64,000 bases of DNA, taken from positions 2,957,869 through 3,021,868 of the forward strand of contig NW_006921538.1 in assembly GCF_000340215.1 (NCBI RefSeq), given 5' to 3'. Shown here piece after piece: positions 1 through 12,199 of the stretch; the first letter of the stretch is position 1; each line of letters starts with the position of its first letter. This stretch comes from Pseudocercospora fijiensis CIRAD86. Its lineage: Eukaryota > Ascomycota > Dothideomycetes > Mycosphaerellales > Mycosphaerellaceae. The position numbers were made by a program, and so were the translations under genes. The notes under the pieces were generated by a model. It did not search any database and was not told the origin of the DNA. It saw only the letters and a list, made by a program, of their open reading frames with translations.

Positions 1-44
1 TCCTATAGTACTTCTACCGAGAATTATAACGAGATGCTATAAAA

Positions 45-715
45 GATAAGAAACTATATAGCGGGACCTAAAGCAGTGCGGAACTCGTACGAGTCGAGAC
101 TAATTAGGCTATCCGCCGCGAGTCGGTAGCAGTAATAGTAGCAATAGGATATAGATATAGTAGCCGAGAGGCTAGATAGGATAAGGAAACTAGATAGCGG
201 GAAGTGAAGCAGTACGGAACTTATACGACTCTAGGCCGAGTAGGGTATCTACCGCGAGTCGGTAGTAGTAACAGTAGCAATAGGATATAGATCTAGTAGC
301 CGGGAGGCTAGATAAGACAAGGAAACTAGATAGCGGGAAGTGAAGCAGTGCGGAACTCGTGCGACTCTAGGCCGAGTAGGGCATCCGTAGTAAGTCGGTA
401 GCAGTAACAGTAGCAATAGGATATAGATCTAGTAGCCGGGAGGCTAGATCGGACAAGGAAACTAGATAGCGGGAAGTAAAGCAGTGCGGAACTTATGCGA
501 CTCTAGGCCGAGTAGGGCATCTGTAGTAAGTCGGTAGCAGTAATAGTAGCAATAGGATATAGATCTAGTAGCCGGGAGGCTAGATCGGACAAGGAAACTA
601 GATATCGGAAAGTTAAGTAGTGCGGAACTTATGCGAATCGAGGCTAAGTAGGCTATCTACAGCGAGTCGGTAGTAGTAGTAGTAGCAGTAGAATGCTAGG
701 ATAGTAGCTAGGACA
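45..715. repeat. 136-bp tandem repeat array, about five copies
   Basis: The word ggaaactagatagcgggaag recurs at about 185, 321, 457 and 593, with a diverged first copy at about 50, so the spacing is exactly 136 bp. Copies differ almost only by C/T and G/A changes, as expected from RIP. The last copy decays into an AGT-rich stretch near 680-715. No reading frame is shared by the copies. It could be subterminal repeats of a transposon or a minisatellite. Confidence 0.85.
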
Positions 716-2590
716 ATAATTTCAACTAGTAGTAGCTAAACTCTTCGGCACTGCATTAATCTATATTAAGGCCTATCGCGATCAAATACATAGGCATACG
801 TATCTGTAATCAAATTGGTCGCTATATATGCCGGAATGTTTTAAGTTACTTCTAGTAATTCGACAATCCGCGAAGGCGTAGTTGCCGCTAGCATATAGGA
901 TATAGGTTAGTCTAGCGCTAACCGAGCGTCTAATACGAAGACGGTAATATTGGAAAATGGCATCGTAATACAGCAGGATATAAGTTTAATATATTAATAG
1001 TATTACCGAAAAGTATAGGCTAACTCTAAGATGCCGAGTCGTAGTATTAATCCGCCCCTAAATTATTAATCGACCCCGAACTTAGCAACCCTATATATAA
1101 ATAATGCATATATCTATACTAGACTAGTAGTGCTCGCACGCTATCCTGCGATAGTATATAATACTGCCTTAAGCCGACCGTAGCAAACGTTTATCGTGCT
1201 ACTTAGAGTTAGCGGTAGCTAAACATTCGAGTTATAGTAAAACGTACTTCTCTAGACACTATCGATATACTGCTTATCTACGCCGCGGACTATAGCAATA
1301 GTACGATCCTTACTAGCGTCCTAGTCTAACATACTGCCGTCCGGAAACATAATATAGTCGGCGAGCTTAGTATTAGCTAGAACTGTATCGTATAGGAGGT
1401 ATGTAAACTAGTCTTCTAGGTACGAGCGATCGAGTAGCAAATCCTTATTAGCGAACTAGCCTATAAAATGGAAAGAGGCACTAGTAGTAGTGTAATTGCT
1501 ACTAACTAGAAAATAGTAGACGCGAGCATTGTTACCCTCCCCGGCCTACTAGTATAGAAAGCCGATCTACTCTAGGTTATAACCTACAATATCCTATTAA
1601 GTGTAGGCGAGCGAGTAGGTAATACCCGGCTAAAGTACCTATATCGACACGATTAGCTCTAGATCTCGCTGCGTCGAAGATACAGTCTAGTATAAGGGCA
1701 ATTCGACCCCGACCGGAAACACACCTAGCCGACCTTAATACCTAGAACCCTAAAGCGGGTTAGAGCCGCGGGCTCTAGCTAATAGAATAGTGCTATTAGC
1801 TAGGGAGCGGATAACTAGCGCACTATCCCTAGAGCGACGCGAGACCCGATACTTAGCTACGCTAGAGGTTAAGACATAGGTTGATATTAATAAGTCGGCG
1901 TATAGGTCTGTATAATAGCGTGTATATAATAGCGTGTGTGTAATAGCGTATATATAAAAATCAAATAGAGTCGATAGGATAAGGCTTTATACTTCTATCT
2001 AATAGGCGCACCGACAGGGTAGTCGTAACTGCTACGAGTCTTAGAGGCCTTAGATTTGATATAAACCGCTTATTAGATGCCGCCTTAAACGACGTCGTTA
2101 CTAAGTCGGCTAAGCAATACTTACTAGCAGTTACTCGAGCGCTATTCGTTCACTTTGCTTAGGAATACAACCTAGCTATAATATAACTAGAGCAAGCCTT
2201 AGTAGTACCGGGCGAATTTAACGTAATTAATAATGCTACGGGGTAGTATTAAACCGGAGCAATGCTACTCCTATACGTATATAGAATTGAATATATACAA
2301 CGCATTTTACGATATAATATGCAGGCCTTAGAGCGTTAGGAGTAACGTAGAAGTCTAGTCGAAGTGTAGTACGGTCTTTTATATTTAGTATTGATTTTCC
2401 AATTAGTCCCAACTAGTAACCGAGTCGGACGGCGAGTCGGTATACAAATTAGTATTCAAATATTATCGCAAGAGGCGCTAGTAGAGTAACATTAAGTTAG
2501 TATAATCGAACGGGATAAATCCGAGATTTTACCGAATCCGCGGGCTACGAATCGATATCGAGTCGGACTCCGACTTATGCCTAACTTCGT
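716..2590. other. RIP-mutated sequence, unidentified
   Basis: TA-rich with many TAG/TAA in all frames and little CA or TG. No domain was recognised. It contains short ATA/GTGTGT runs near 1915-1960. It probably belongs to the 5' part of the Plavaka-bearing element that follows. Confidence 0.5.
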
Positions 2591-2599
2591 AGTAGTAAG

Positions 2600-5500
2600 G
2601 GGGTTTGCTAAGCACTGCACCTGTAGTAGAGCTAAAGAGCCTTAGTAACTTCGTATACGTCGACATACGGCAAACCTATAGTAGCTATAGTACTAGCGCC
2701 TATTATCGAAAGCTAGCTATATATATAGTAATGTCTTACTATATCGAATGCGGGTTATGCAACCGGCTGCTTAAAAGCTCCTACGGCTATAAGTAATACA
2801 GAAACAAGTGCGAGAAACGCGTCGTACTAAAAGAATTTGCCGAGTACGATTCTACTATAAACAATGCCGCGAAGCGAGCCCGACTTAACTTATATACGAT
2901 CTAAGGTAGTAACTAGAGCGCCGAACAAGCCGACGACAGATCGATACTAGAAGGCACATAGCAAGACGTAAATAAAGAAGGCACAATAGAAGCTGTTCTA
3001 GCAACGACATTAACGCTAATAGTACTAGCGCTATAGAAAGACAAGGGAAGTATAGATAGCATTAAATAGGATGGATATCTTGAATTACCGGAATTCGATA
3101 TATAGGATAGCCTAGCGGACGAAGACGAAATAGAAAGCGTATAGGCAACTGCCGCCGGAACGATAATAACGCTAGGAAGCTAGAAGTCAATAAGATTACG
3201 GCTAATACTAAAAGGCTACCGTACCGCGGATAATATCGATATATTCACCGAATACACTAGCCGTGCCGCTAGCAAGCCTATAGCTAGGTATAGCATAATT
3301 ACAGTTTGGTATAGTAGAGTGAATACAAGCGCCTAATCTATAAGCAGCGTTAAAATACGAATACAAGATACTTTAGGCGAGTACGGAACATTTAAGTTAC
3401 TATTCGATATAAGCTTTACGCAATTCTTAAAGAAAGAGAGAATATCCGGATATACAATTGCGAGGCTTTTCAAAGACGAGAGGCTAGCACTACTACACGA
3501 TCTACTAAGCTAGAAAAGCATAAAGGCTATAACGTCGAAACTGCGAGCCGGCGGCATACTACTATTAAGGGCATTAGGTCAAATAAAGGTTCGAAAGCTA
3601 TACCTTCCGACAAGTCGAACGGGTTACGGCAGTACGGAGCTAGTGCTGCGATACCGATCCGTTAAGAAAGCAGTAATATTCTTAATAGGTTATAGTAGCT
3701 TTAGGAATAATCTAGTATATAAGCTATATCGAGCGTAGACGACTAACGACCTACTACGGCGAATCTACTCTAATATAGCGTTAGTAGACTAGTAGTAGGA
3801 TACCTAGAGCAAGATAAACATAGACGGCGCAACGATCGTACCTCTAATCGTATTAACCGATAAAACGCAGATAACTAACTACTAAGGTAACTTAATAGCA
3901 TACCCTATATACCTTACTATCGGAAACCTATACGCACGAGTACGTAACGCGAATAACAGACCCGGTACGATCTTACTAGGACTACTGCCGGTCGTTAAGA
4001 ATGGCGATAGTTTTACTAAAAACAGTATATATTACATATCGATAGCATATATATTTCGCTCCGCTATAAAAGCGGCCGACGGCGAGGGCTAGGACATTAT
4101 ATACGTAGATAGCGCGACGCGTAGGTGCTTTCTAATCTTAGTAGTAATGTTAGTAGACTATAAAGAGCAAGTTGCAATTACCGGAGTTAAGACAAACATA
4201 TATTGCCTAAGTTGCCTAGTGTATCCGATAGAACGAGAGCACCTCGATATTATAGTAGAATAGCGGTTACACGAATCTACGAAGCAGCGACATCTAAGGC
4301 AACGTAAAGGCGAATATATAGCGAAGGATCCGTAGAACGTCTACGACATCGATTGCTTTATATAGCGCTAGAAACACGTCGACATATACCGGTCTTTAGT
4401 AGTAGATATACTATACTAGCTGCTAAAAGGAGTGCTAATGTACGTAATCTAATAGACTACGGACATACTAGTAGACAAGATAAGCTATATAAAAACGAGG
4501 AGATACCGACTAGTTGCCGACTCGACCCCGAATAGGGGCCTATCTGCTAAAACAAGAAAGCTAGAGAAAACAGTAGTATAAGGGATTATCGATACGATAC
4601 TAGACAGACGGTTCGCGTATATGCCCGTATACACTAATCTTCGCAAGTTCTACTACTACTTAGCAGTTACTTAGTAGACAGGCTAAGAGTAGTAAAGCGT
4701 CCTACGAGTCTTATTAGTTGTATTTGTACTACTACTTAAAGAGGTCCGTTAACTGTAGGCGATAAGATTTCTACGTACACTAGTAGACTTTACCGTTCTA
4801 GCGATGTATAGATGCTATAACGACGAAACAGTTAAGTATCTTAGGATAGCATTGCACCGGATAAACGAATAGAAGAATGTGTTTCGCCTATATAGAGTAA
4901 CAAAGGCATAGAAGAGGGCCTAGCGGGAGGCGAAGGCTGCTACGCGAAGAACGAACGACCTAAATAACGACGATGCGGTTATAATAGACGAGGACGACGA
5001 AGCTAACGAGCTAATAATAATATAAATAGAAGGGCACTTTAACATACCGAAATTCTACGGTATAATACATGCCCCGAGCTATATTAAGACGTTCGGCAAT
5101 CTTCTAGACTTGAATACTAGCTATTTCGAGCACAAACACTATAAACTACTAAAGCTCGCATTTCGGCTAACAAATAAGAAGCCTAGCTAGGAAGAAAGTA
5201 TACTAGATAGCGATACTAACAGATTGAATATATAGGCCGAAGACGACAAAGAATATATAGCAATCCCTACAAATGCTCGCACTATTAAGGAGTATACGCA
5301 ATAGCTAATAATGCTAACTATAGCACGGCTAGTAGAGGATATCCTAGGATACTAGCCCGAGAAATAGAGGAACGGAAAGAAATCGGTTAAGTAGATTACG
5401 ATAAGGAAGGCTATAGCTACAATAGAAGAGAACTTAGGTCGCGACTTCTAATAAGCGATTGCGGTATTCGTGCGGCAATAGGGTGCCTACGATAAGAATA

Positions 5501-6300
5501 GCGCATTAAGCACCGTAGCCGACCCTAACGACATCGTAACGGACTGTATATACGTCCTAGATATAGAGATCTGCTTCTACGGTGGAATCCGATACTAGAA
5601 GCCTACGGGTAAGGATATAGAATATCCTAACGCAGTAGTAGCCGACTTCGCGAGATATGTGCTAAACTAGGAGGGGCTCTACGGCAATAGACGTTATAAT
5701 TTTATATAGGTATAGGAATACAACGTCAATTGTATAGAAACACCTAATAAATTAGCGGTTCGATTCGGCGGTCGCCTACTAGCTTAACTAAAGTACGTAA
5801 TCTCGATTAATATAGAAATAGGAATCAAATATAGGAAGGGGCTTAGGACGAAACGGAGGCCCGTTATAGGCGTTTTTGTTAAGCTTTACAACTATATTAA
5901 CGACAAGAGCGAGTATAAGGATGCGTATAGTCTAACGACAATCCGGCTACGGCGTCTTTTACCGTACTATAGTAGACTTAAAGGGCGACGGGTGTATAGC
6001 CTACTACTAGTCTATTATACATTGCACGCTATGCCTATAGACGAAGGCGCCCCGTATAGGACTCGCTATATTAATAGTACAGTTGATTTCGAGACGTATA
6101 ACACAATTTACGACGAGGAATAGGAGGATAAGGAAATACGAGCCGTAAAGGCTTACGGGCGAGTAATAAAAAGGCAACGTGCCGTATAGAGTATATAGAA
6201 ATCGCACCTCCGAAATATAGAGGACAATAACACTAAGGCGGCGAAGAATGATTTTATAGTTTATAGAGAACGTATAAGACAGGATACAGCGACATATAGT
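2600..6300 (+). pseudogene. Plavaka-like DDE transposase relic (RIP-inactivated)
   Basis: The clearest part is at 3770-4020. The plus-strand frame reads DGATIVPLIVLTDKTQITNY, then a TAA, then GNLIAYPIYLTIGNL, and later TILLGLLPVVKNGD. This matches the conserved core of fungal Plavaka transposases, where VILSSDKTxLTNxxGxKxAYPVYLTIGN followed by a LxGYLPV block is characteristic (family knowledge). Stop codons sit where Trp or Gln is expected: just before the core, three TAG in a row precede DTxSKI, and TAA replaces Gln in TNYQGN. That is the RIP pattern. Further collinear protein-like sequence continues to about 6250 with frequent TAG. No intact frame remains, so it cannot encode an active protein. 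Confidence 0.7.
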
Positions 6301-6480
6301 AACGACGGTTAATATAATAGTAATATACTTGAAACTGTAGTACTACTAGTATATTCTAGTTTAGACCGAGTCGACTAATACGACCGAGTCGACGAGTCGA
6401 TAAGTATTAATATAGCACTATACGAATGGTATAAACACTACTAACGACTGCGACTACGAGCGACCTAGAGCGATCCTATA

Positions 6481-6656
6481 TATACAAAAATTTACTATAT
6501 CGATCCTATCGATCGCGTCGATCGCGTCGATCCTATCGATCCTAAGCGATCTAGGCGCGAGTCGGGTCGCGACTCGGTTGCTTAGGATCGCTTAGGATCG
6601 CTTAGGATCGCTTAGGATCGCTTAGGATCGACAGGATCGATAGGATCGACGCGATT
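6481..6656. repeat. Inverted repeat with 10-bp tandem units
   Basis: The left arm (about 6497-6552) contains gcgtcgatcctatcgatcct followed by aagcgatc. The right arm (about 6585-6655) is its reverse complement, expanded by five copies of ggatcgctta (6590-6638). The centre holds cgcgagtcgggtcgcgactcg, itself palindromic. A long hairpin could form. It lies immediately outside the shared hAT right end, so it may be the 3' terminus of the inserted Plavaka body. Confidence 0.75.
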
Positions 6657-6675
6657 AGAAAAAAAGTTTTCGTAA

Positions 6676-7645
6676 CGTACCGGCTATAGCTGCCGGCTAC
6701 GGCTGCCGGCTATAGCTACTAGCTACGGCCGCTAGCTAGATTAACTTACGCTACTAGAACTTTACGCTCGAAAACTAGCCGCAATTCTTTCCTCCTCTTA
6801 GCCTTCTCTTAGGTTATCTTCTTATTCTAACCTTTACTTTTTTCTATAGGCGCTAGCTATCGATAAAATGCCTTATTCCGCGCCTTTCTTCTCTTATCCT
6901 TAGCTCTTTTATCTTTATCTATCTTCTCCTTTCTCTCGCGGTCTCGTATAGAATTCTTCTTCGTAGAGTACTCCTCTTTAGTCTTACGCTTTTTAGTTAG
7001 ACGCTTAGGTAAAACAAACTCGCGGTCTTTAGTTCTATCTTCTATTTAGCGCGCGGCGCGCTTCTCTCTTACTATTATAAGGGAAAGGGGCGGGGGCGTA
7101 GCGTATAGCAGTTATTGTCGGTATAGGTATAGAGGAAGAAGTTAAAAGTATAAGAATATTGCGAAGCCCTAATTGTTGCCGCCTATGTAACGTTATATAG
7201 GTAAGCTTTCGCAACTACGGCAACTACGCCCCGGCAATAGTAACTACGCCCTAGTAACGGTAATAGAGCGTAGTAAATACAACCTAGTAACTATTATAGC
7301 CGGCAATCGTAGCCGGTAGTCGAATAAGAGTATCCTTATAGCAAAACTACGCCCTAGCAACGGCAACTACGCCCTAGCAACGGCAACTACGCCCTAGCAA
7401 CGGTAACTACGCCCTAGTAACGGCAAAAGAGCGTAGTAAATGTAACAGAGTTACTATTATAGCCGGTAATCGTAGCCGGCAGTCGAATAAGAGTATCCTT
7501 ATAGTAAAACTAATACAGTCTCTAGTTTAAACTAGGAATCTATATAGTTCGAAAAAACCAAACCGGAACTAGGGAGCTAGTTCGCCGCTAAGAAACCAAA
7601 CTATATACGTTTAGTAGTTCGGAAACCGAACTACTACGGGGTCTA
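6676..7645. repeat. Shared hAT right-terminal block, copy 1
   Basis: About 970 bp nearly identical to 32357-33332, differing mainly by C/T and G/A transitions. It starts with alternating accggctatag/gccggctacg repeats. It contains four 20-bp units of caactacgccctagcaacgg (about 7345-7428), flanked by two copies of an 80-bp unit (about 7264-7347 and 7429-7510). It ends in the terminus whose reverse complement is tagaccccgtagtagttcgg. No protein is evident. Confidence 0.85.
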
Positions 7646-7689
7646 TTATTAATAATACGCTAGAGAGGTATATTAACTATCGCTTATCG

Positions 7690-9900
7690 CTAAAGGATAC
7701 GATCTTTAATAAGGAACCTTTAAGAATAGCGAATAACCCGACGATATTAACTCTTTAATAGACTAGGCGCTCTTTTCGTATAGGTTAGGAAGTAGGCGAT
7801 ATAATAGGAGTCGTCGGAGTAGACCCTATTAAGGATATTATCTCTGTCTAATTCATCCGCCTTAGCTTTAGCCTAGTTGCTATTAGTAGTAGGGTCCTCG
7901 TCGGACTAACCCTTAGGCCGCTCGCTTAGTTCGTTAGGTTAGTTATCGGGAGGGTCGTCGGTAGGCTATCTAGCGGCCTATCTAGCGGCCTGTTTAATTA
8001 GCTTAGGTCTAGTAGCCTTACGCCGAGTCGTACGACTAAGCCGCTTGTTAATCCGCTTAAGTAGCTCTAAGGTACGGTAAGTAGTTGTCTCGTTGCTATT
8101 ATAATCGCTCCTTAGTACTCGCTAGTGCTTCTCGAATATACGAATAGTAAGAATGCCGGTTACAGACTCCTTAAGTGCTAGCATCTAGTATATACAATTC
8201 AAGCTATAAACCCTCCGATAATACTAGGTACAATCTAATAGCCTATAGTTATTAGACTTCCGCTTCTCGAGCTTAGCGCGTACGAGGGCCCTTCGCTCGG
8301 CCGCTTTACGTAGAGCGAATATGCTAATATAGCTAACAACTTTAGCGCAGAATAGATCGCTTAAGAATATCGCTACTAGTCGTGTAATCTCGAGTCTAAC
8401 TATTGCTTAATAGCGGTTAACCTAATGCTAGAAATAGGGCACTATCCGGTTAATAAAGCTATAGATATCATTCTTATAGGTCGTTAACTATACCTTAATA
8501 CTAGCGTAACAACCTTCTACTAGCGAGGTTGTTGTATTGCTAAAATAGCGTATCCTATTAATCTAGTACTTAATATAGTGCTGTCGGTAAACCTACTATA
8601 TATTAGCTATATAACTAGCTAGTGTTTGCTAGTCCTTATTGTCCGAGTGGTCTCGTATAGGCTTACCTTTACGAGCGGCAATCTTGCCGCCCTCTAGGGC
8701 TTTCGAGTTAGTTGTAAACGACTCAACCGATAGCGAGTTAATAGCCTTGTTAAATAGGTCTATAAAGTCCTATATAGCTACACTTAATAGCCTCCGCCTT
8801 TGGCCTAGTACTAAGGAAGGCCTTTGTATTAGCCTCTACTACGCGCCTAATATGCTAGCGGTAGAGCTATATATACAAATAAGTCTAGTCGCTTCCTAGT
8901 GCCTTTATTAGTGCCTTATTACAGTTATAGATTATAAGCCGAGGCTCTTCTACGCCGTATTCTAATAGCAACTCCTATATATAGCTAATAGCTATAGAAT
9001 ACTGTTTAGTTGCCTGTCTAGGCATAAATATAAGCGCTAAAGGGAAGGTTTAGTTGAATTGATTAAGTAAGGCAATTATAAGCAATAGCAAGCCGTATTC
9101 GTTAGTTTTGTAGGTACTAGGTACAATCTATAACTATTATATCCGGACAATTCTTATAGATATTAATTATCTTAGGGTGCGAGAAATATAGCTATTCTAG
9201 CCGTTGCTTACCGCCGCCTTGTCTAGTACTAATGCCCTTCCGTATAAAGTAGTTCTATTATAGGAGGTCCTTAATCGTCTTGTCGACTACTAATTTGCTA
9301 GCGAGTCGCAACTTCTTAGCCTTTTACTAGGCATTTAAGATGTCTTGTAAAGTAGTAGGTACGATAGGCGATTGCTAGTCTCTACTACTAAAACGGAGCT
9401 TAATAGCGGCCTTAATCTGTCGATTAGTAACGCCTATAGACCTTAACTGTAATATAGCCTTAATAATCTCTATTATACGAGCTCGGCGGCGGTAATTGGC
9501 TAGTACTATTAGATAGACTACTAGATAGTTATAGTTAGAGCTATTAAATGTAAGAGACTAGGTGCTATTATCGGGGTCCTTCTAGTCGTCTATAGTAAGG
9601 GCTATAGACTAAGGGCAATTATACTTCTTCGAGCGGCCCTTACGAGTCTTAGTAGTAGGATAAAGAAGCTTTCTCTCGTTACGCTTCTTTCTTACCGCCT
9701 CGCGTAATACTAGTGTCGAATACTTAGCGCAGCGTAGTAAGAAGGTCTAGTAAGTATAGTCCTTATTACGCTTATAGCCGGTCCTTCTAAGCTTAAACCC
9801 CTTCTCTAATGCGAATAGGTCTATATAGTCCTCGGCTGCTATAATACTATTAAATACCTAGTTTTCGGGGTTCTCGATAGTTGCGTACGACCTAGGTTTA
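7690..9900 (-). pseudogene. Mutator-like (MULE) transposase relic
   Basis: On the minus strand around 9130-8930 the translation reads STYKTNEYGLLLLIIALLNQ, then after one stop TFPLALIFMPRQATKQYS, then ELLLEYGVEEPRLII. This is the fungal MULE core: the catalytic D(S/C)TYKTNxYGxPLL block, then the TF..ALxF and YxxAL...L blocks. Upstream residues (LYFSHPKIINIYKNCPDIIV) match the stretch before the first catalytic Asp. The next expected motif (TDxExALxxAL) is visible as NKALIKALG after a frame slip. Stops replace Trp/Gln. The MULE termini were not found; the element is hit by the Ty3 insertion at 10745. Confidence 0.72.
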
Positions 9901-10039
9901 TATGCCTCTGCTTCTAACTCGGACTAGTTACTATATTCGTCGTTGTTACTAAAGTTATAGGCTAGTTATTAAGGAGACTCGATTTCTACCGAAGGAGGGC
10001 GTTGTTCCTATTGCTAACTAACCCTAGTTTCCCTGTTAT

Positions 10040-10335
<296 letters not shown>

Positions 10336-10744
10336 ACTTCTTCCTCTTTACTATTCTATTTATTATTCTATTTACTATTCTTACTACTTAGTAGCATCTA
10401 CCTCTTACTAGGTATAGTATATAGTATAAAGCGGATCGCTTTATGCCCTGCTTCGTACTATTCTAGCAAATTGTCGAGGAAGGGGATAGTTAGGTTAAGG
10501 GTCTCGAAGGTACTATCTAGCTTACTAGCTAACTAGCTAGAGGGATTAAGACTATCGTATCTAGCCTTATACTAATAACTAATATAGCGCTACTAGTACG
10601 ACCGCTCGCTCTCCGCTATATTCTATCTTCCTAGAAGTCTAAGAGGAATTGCTTTAAATACTAACGGTCGACACCCTCCTAGTATTAGTAGGCTAGGTAG
10701 TCCTTTAGTCTATATATCTATTTAACCTATAATTTAAGGCCTCT
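10336..10744. other. RIP-mutated flank, unidentified
   Basis: No domain recognised. It probably belongs to the host element (MULE 5' region) into which the Ty3 element inserted. The matching other side of the insertion begins at 35007. Confidence 0.4.
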
Positions 10745-10749
10745 AAGGT

Positions 10750-10947
10750 TGTAAGAAGGGTTATGTTAGCAGGTAGATAGGGTAGTAGCAGATACAGTAG
10801 TATTCGATAGAGGTCTAGGAGGAGAGGGAGGAAGGTAGGCTAGTTAGCCTAACGCTAAGCGCTAAGCCCTGCCTAAGGCACTAAGACCCTAGCTTTACTC
10901 GGCCTAATTACATGCCGATTACGTATAGCCTCTTTGGCCCTAATATA
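10750..10947 (-). repeat. 3' LTR of the minus-strand Ty3 element
   Basis: Reverse complement of the LTRs at 16732 and 23676. The TG...CA ends read tg at the 10750 side and a RIP-altered ta (from ca) at 10946-10947. The adjacent internal bases acgcttcc are the complement of the purine-rich tract gggaagcg seen before the sister 3' LTR. Confidence 0.9.
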
Positions 10948-12199
10948 CGCTTCCTTTCTAAAGGCCGCGCCCTTGTAGCCTGTCTATATTCTAATCTCGA
11001 CCTCTATTACTACTAACTTAGCAAGTCTAATAAGCTGCTTAGCCGCGCTAAATTAAACACTTAACTACCTAATTATGTAACTATATCAAACCTTACCTCT
11101 AATATAACATAATGTACAACTCTAACTGCGCTATCCCTATATATAATAAACTATAAAGCGATATATATCTATAAGAATTGAGGGCCTTCGACTAATTACA
11201 ATACGAGCGCGTCTTCCCTACTATAATAGGTAGACGTACGAGGTATTATAGCACTGCCTCCGTTCTAAGTAATGTCGTACCGAGTTCTTTGCGTCTACTC
11301 TTAAAAGACCTAGCAATGTCCGCTTCCGAGGGTTTGTCCGCTTCCGAGGGTTATTATTCTTATTATTACGAGGACTATTATTTACTATCGTAGTTTCACT
11401 AGCCCTAATTAGTTAGGTTTAGCAGCCTTTAATTGTTAATCTTATCTTATCTTTTTAGAAAAAACACAGTTCGTCTAGTTTCTATAGGTAAAGGCTATTA
11501 TAAGTATAATAGTTAAGGTTCGCCTCGCTTAAAGGGTCGGAAAGATCGAGGAGTAACCTATTGTCCGCAAGATCGACCCTAGCTAGCTTAGCTCTATAGT
11601 TTTGCCCTTAGTTAGTCTATTAGTCGCTTAACCTTTTTTAGTCTCTAAGTCCTTCGAACAGCTTAACCTTTTTAACCTAGTTAGTATAGGTAAGGTTGTT
11701 TTATAGGTGCAGTAGCGACAATAGGTAAGGTTAGTAATAGCAGCGAGCAGGTAATATTAATAATAGCGGCACTAGTCGTCTTAGCGCTAACTTTACCTTG
11801 CTTTTAATTTCCTTCTTCGACTAGCAACGCTCTAACTAGCGATACACTCCGTAACACCGTTACTAATATAGCCGCGCTAGCCTTCCGTATAAGCGCGGCG
11901 CCGTCGTTATTATTATTATTACTATTTACGCGTACGCGCGCCGCCCTCGCCGATCGCCTAGGCCTCGAGGCCTCGTTAGAAGGAAGGAGGAAGAGGGGGA
12001 CCTATAGGGCGCGTTAGTAAAGAGATAGAGTCCTTAAAGGAGCAGGCGATTAGTTAATAGCTGTAGTATATTCGTTAGTGCTCGGTGCGCGTCTACTATA
12101 GTAGTATAGTCTTATTGTCCTAGTTTGCCGGCCTCTAATTAGTTAGCTAATAGCACCCTAGGGGTAGTATTAATCCTAGGCCTTTCTAGTAACATTATA

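Larger units (their letters stand above)
1071..7645. mobile_element. Candidate composite DNA transposon: Plavaka-like coding body with a hAT-type right end
   Basis: The right end (6676-7645) is homologous to the right end of the hAT element at 32357-33332 and stops with the same inverted terminus (…cggggtcta). It is followed by TTATTAAT at 7646-7653. The same 8 bases occur at 1063-1070, directly before cgaccccgaac, which shares the GACCCCG core of that terminus. This suggests an 8-bp duplication around a 6.6-kb element. Against it, the left terminus matches for only about 7 bases, is offset by one, and is not homologous to the hAT left end at 16209. The left boundary is therefore tentative. 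Confidence 0.4.

Noticed and set aside
7200..7510. Regularly spaced 20-bp repeats resembling a CRISPR array
   Set aside because: Units are directly adjacent without spacers, inside a transposon end, in a eukaryotic genome.
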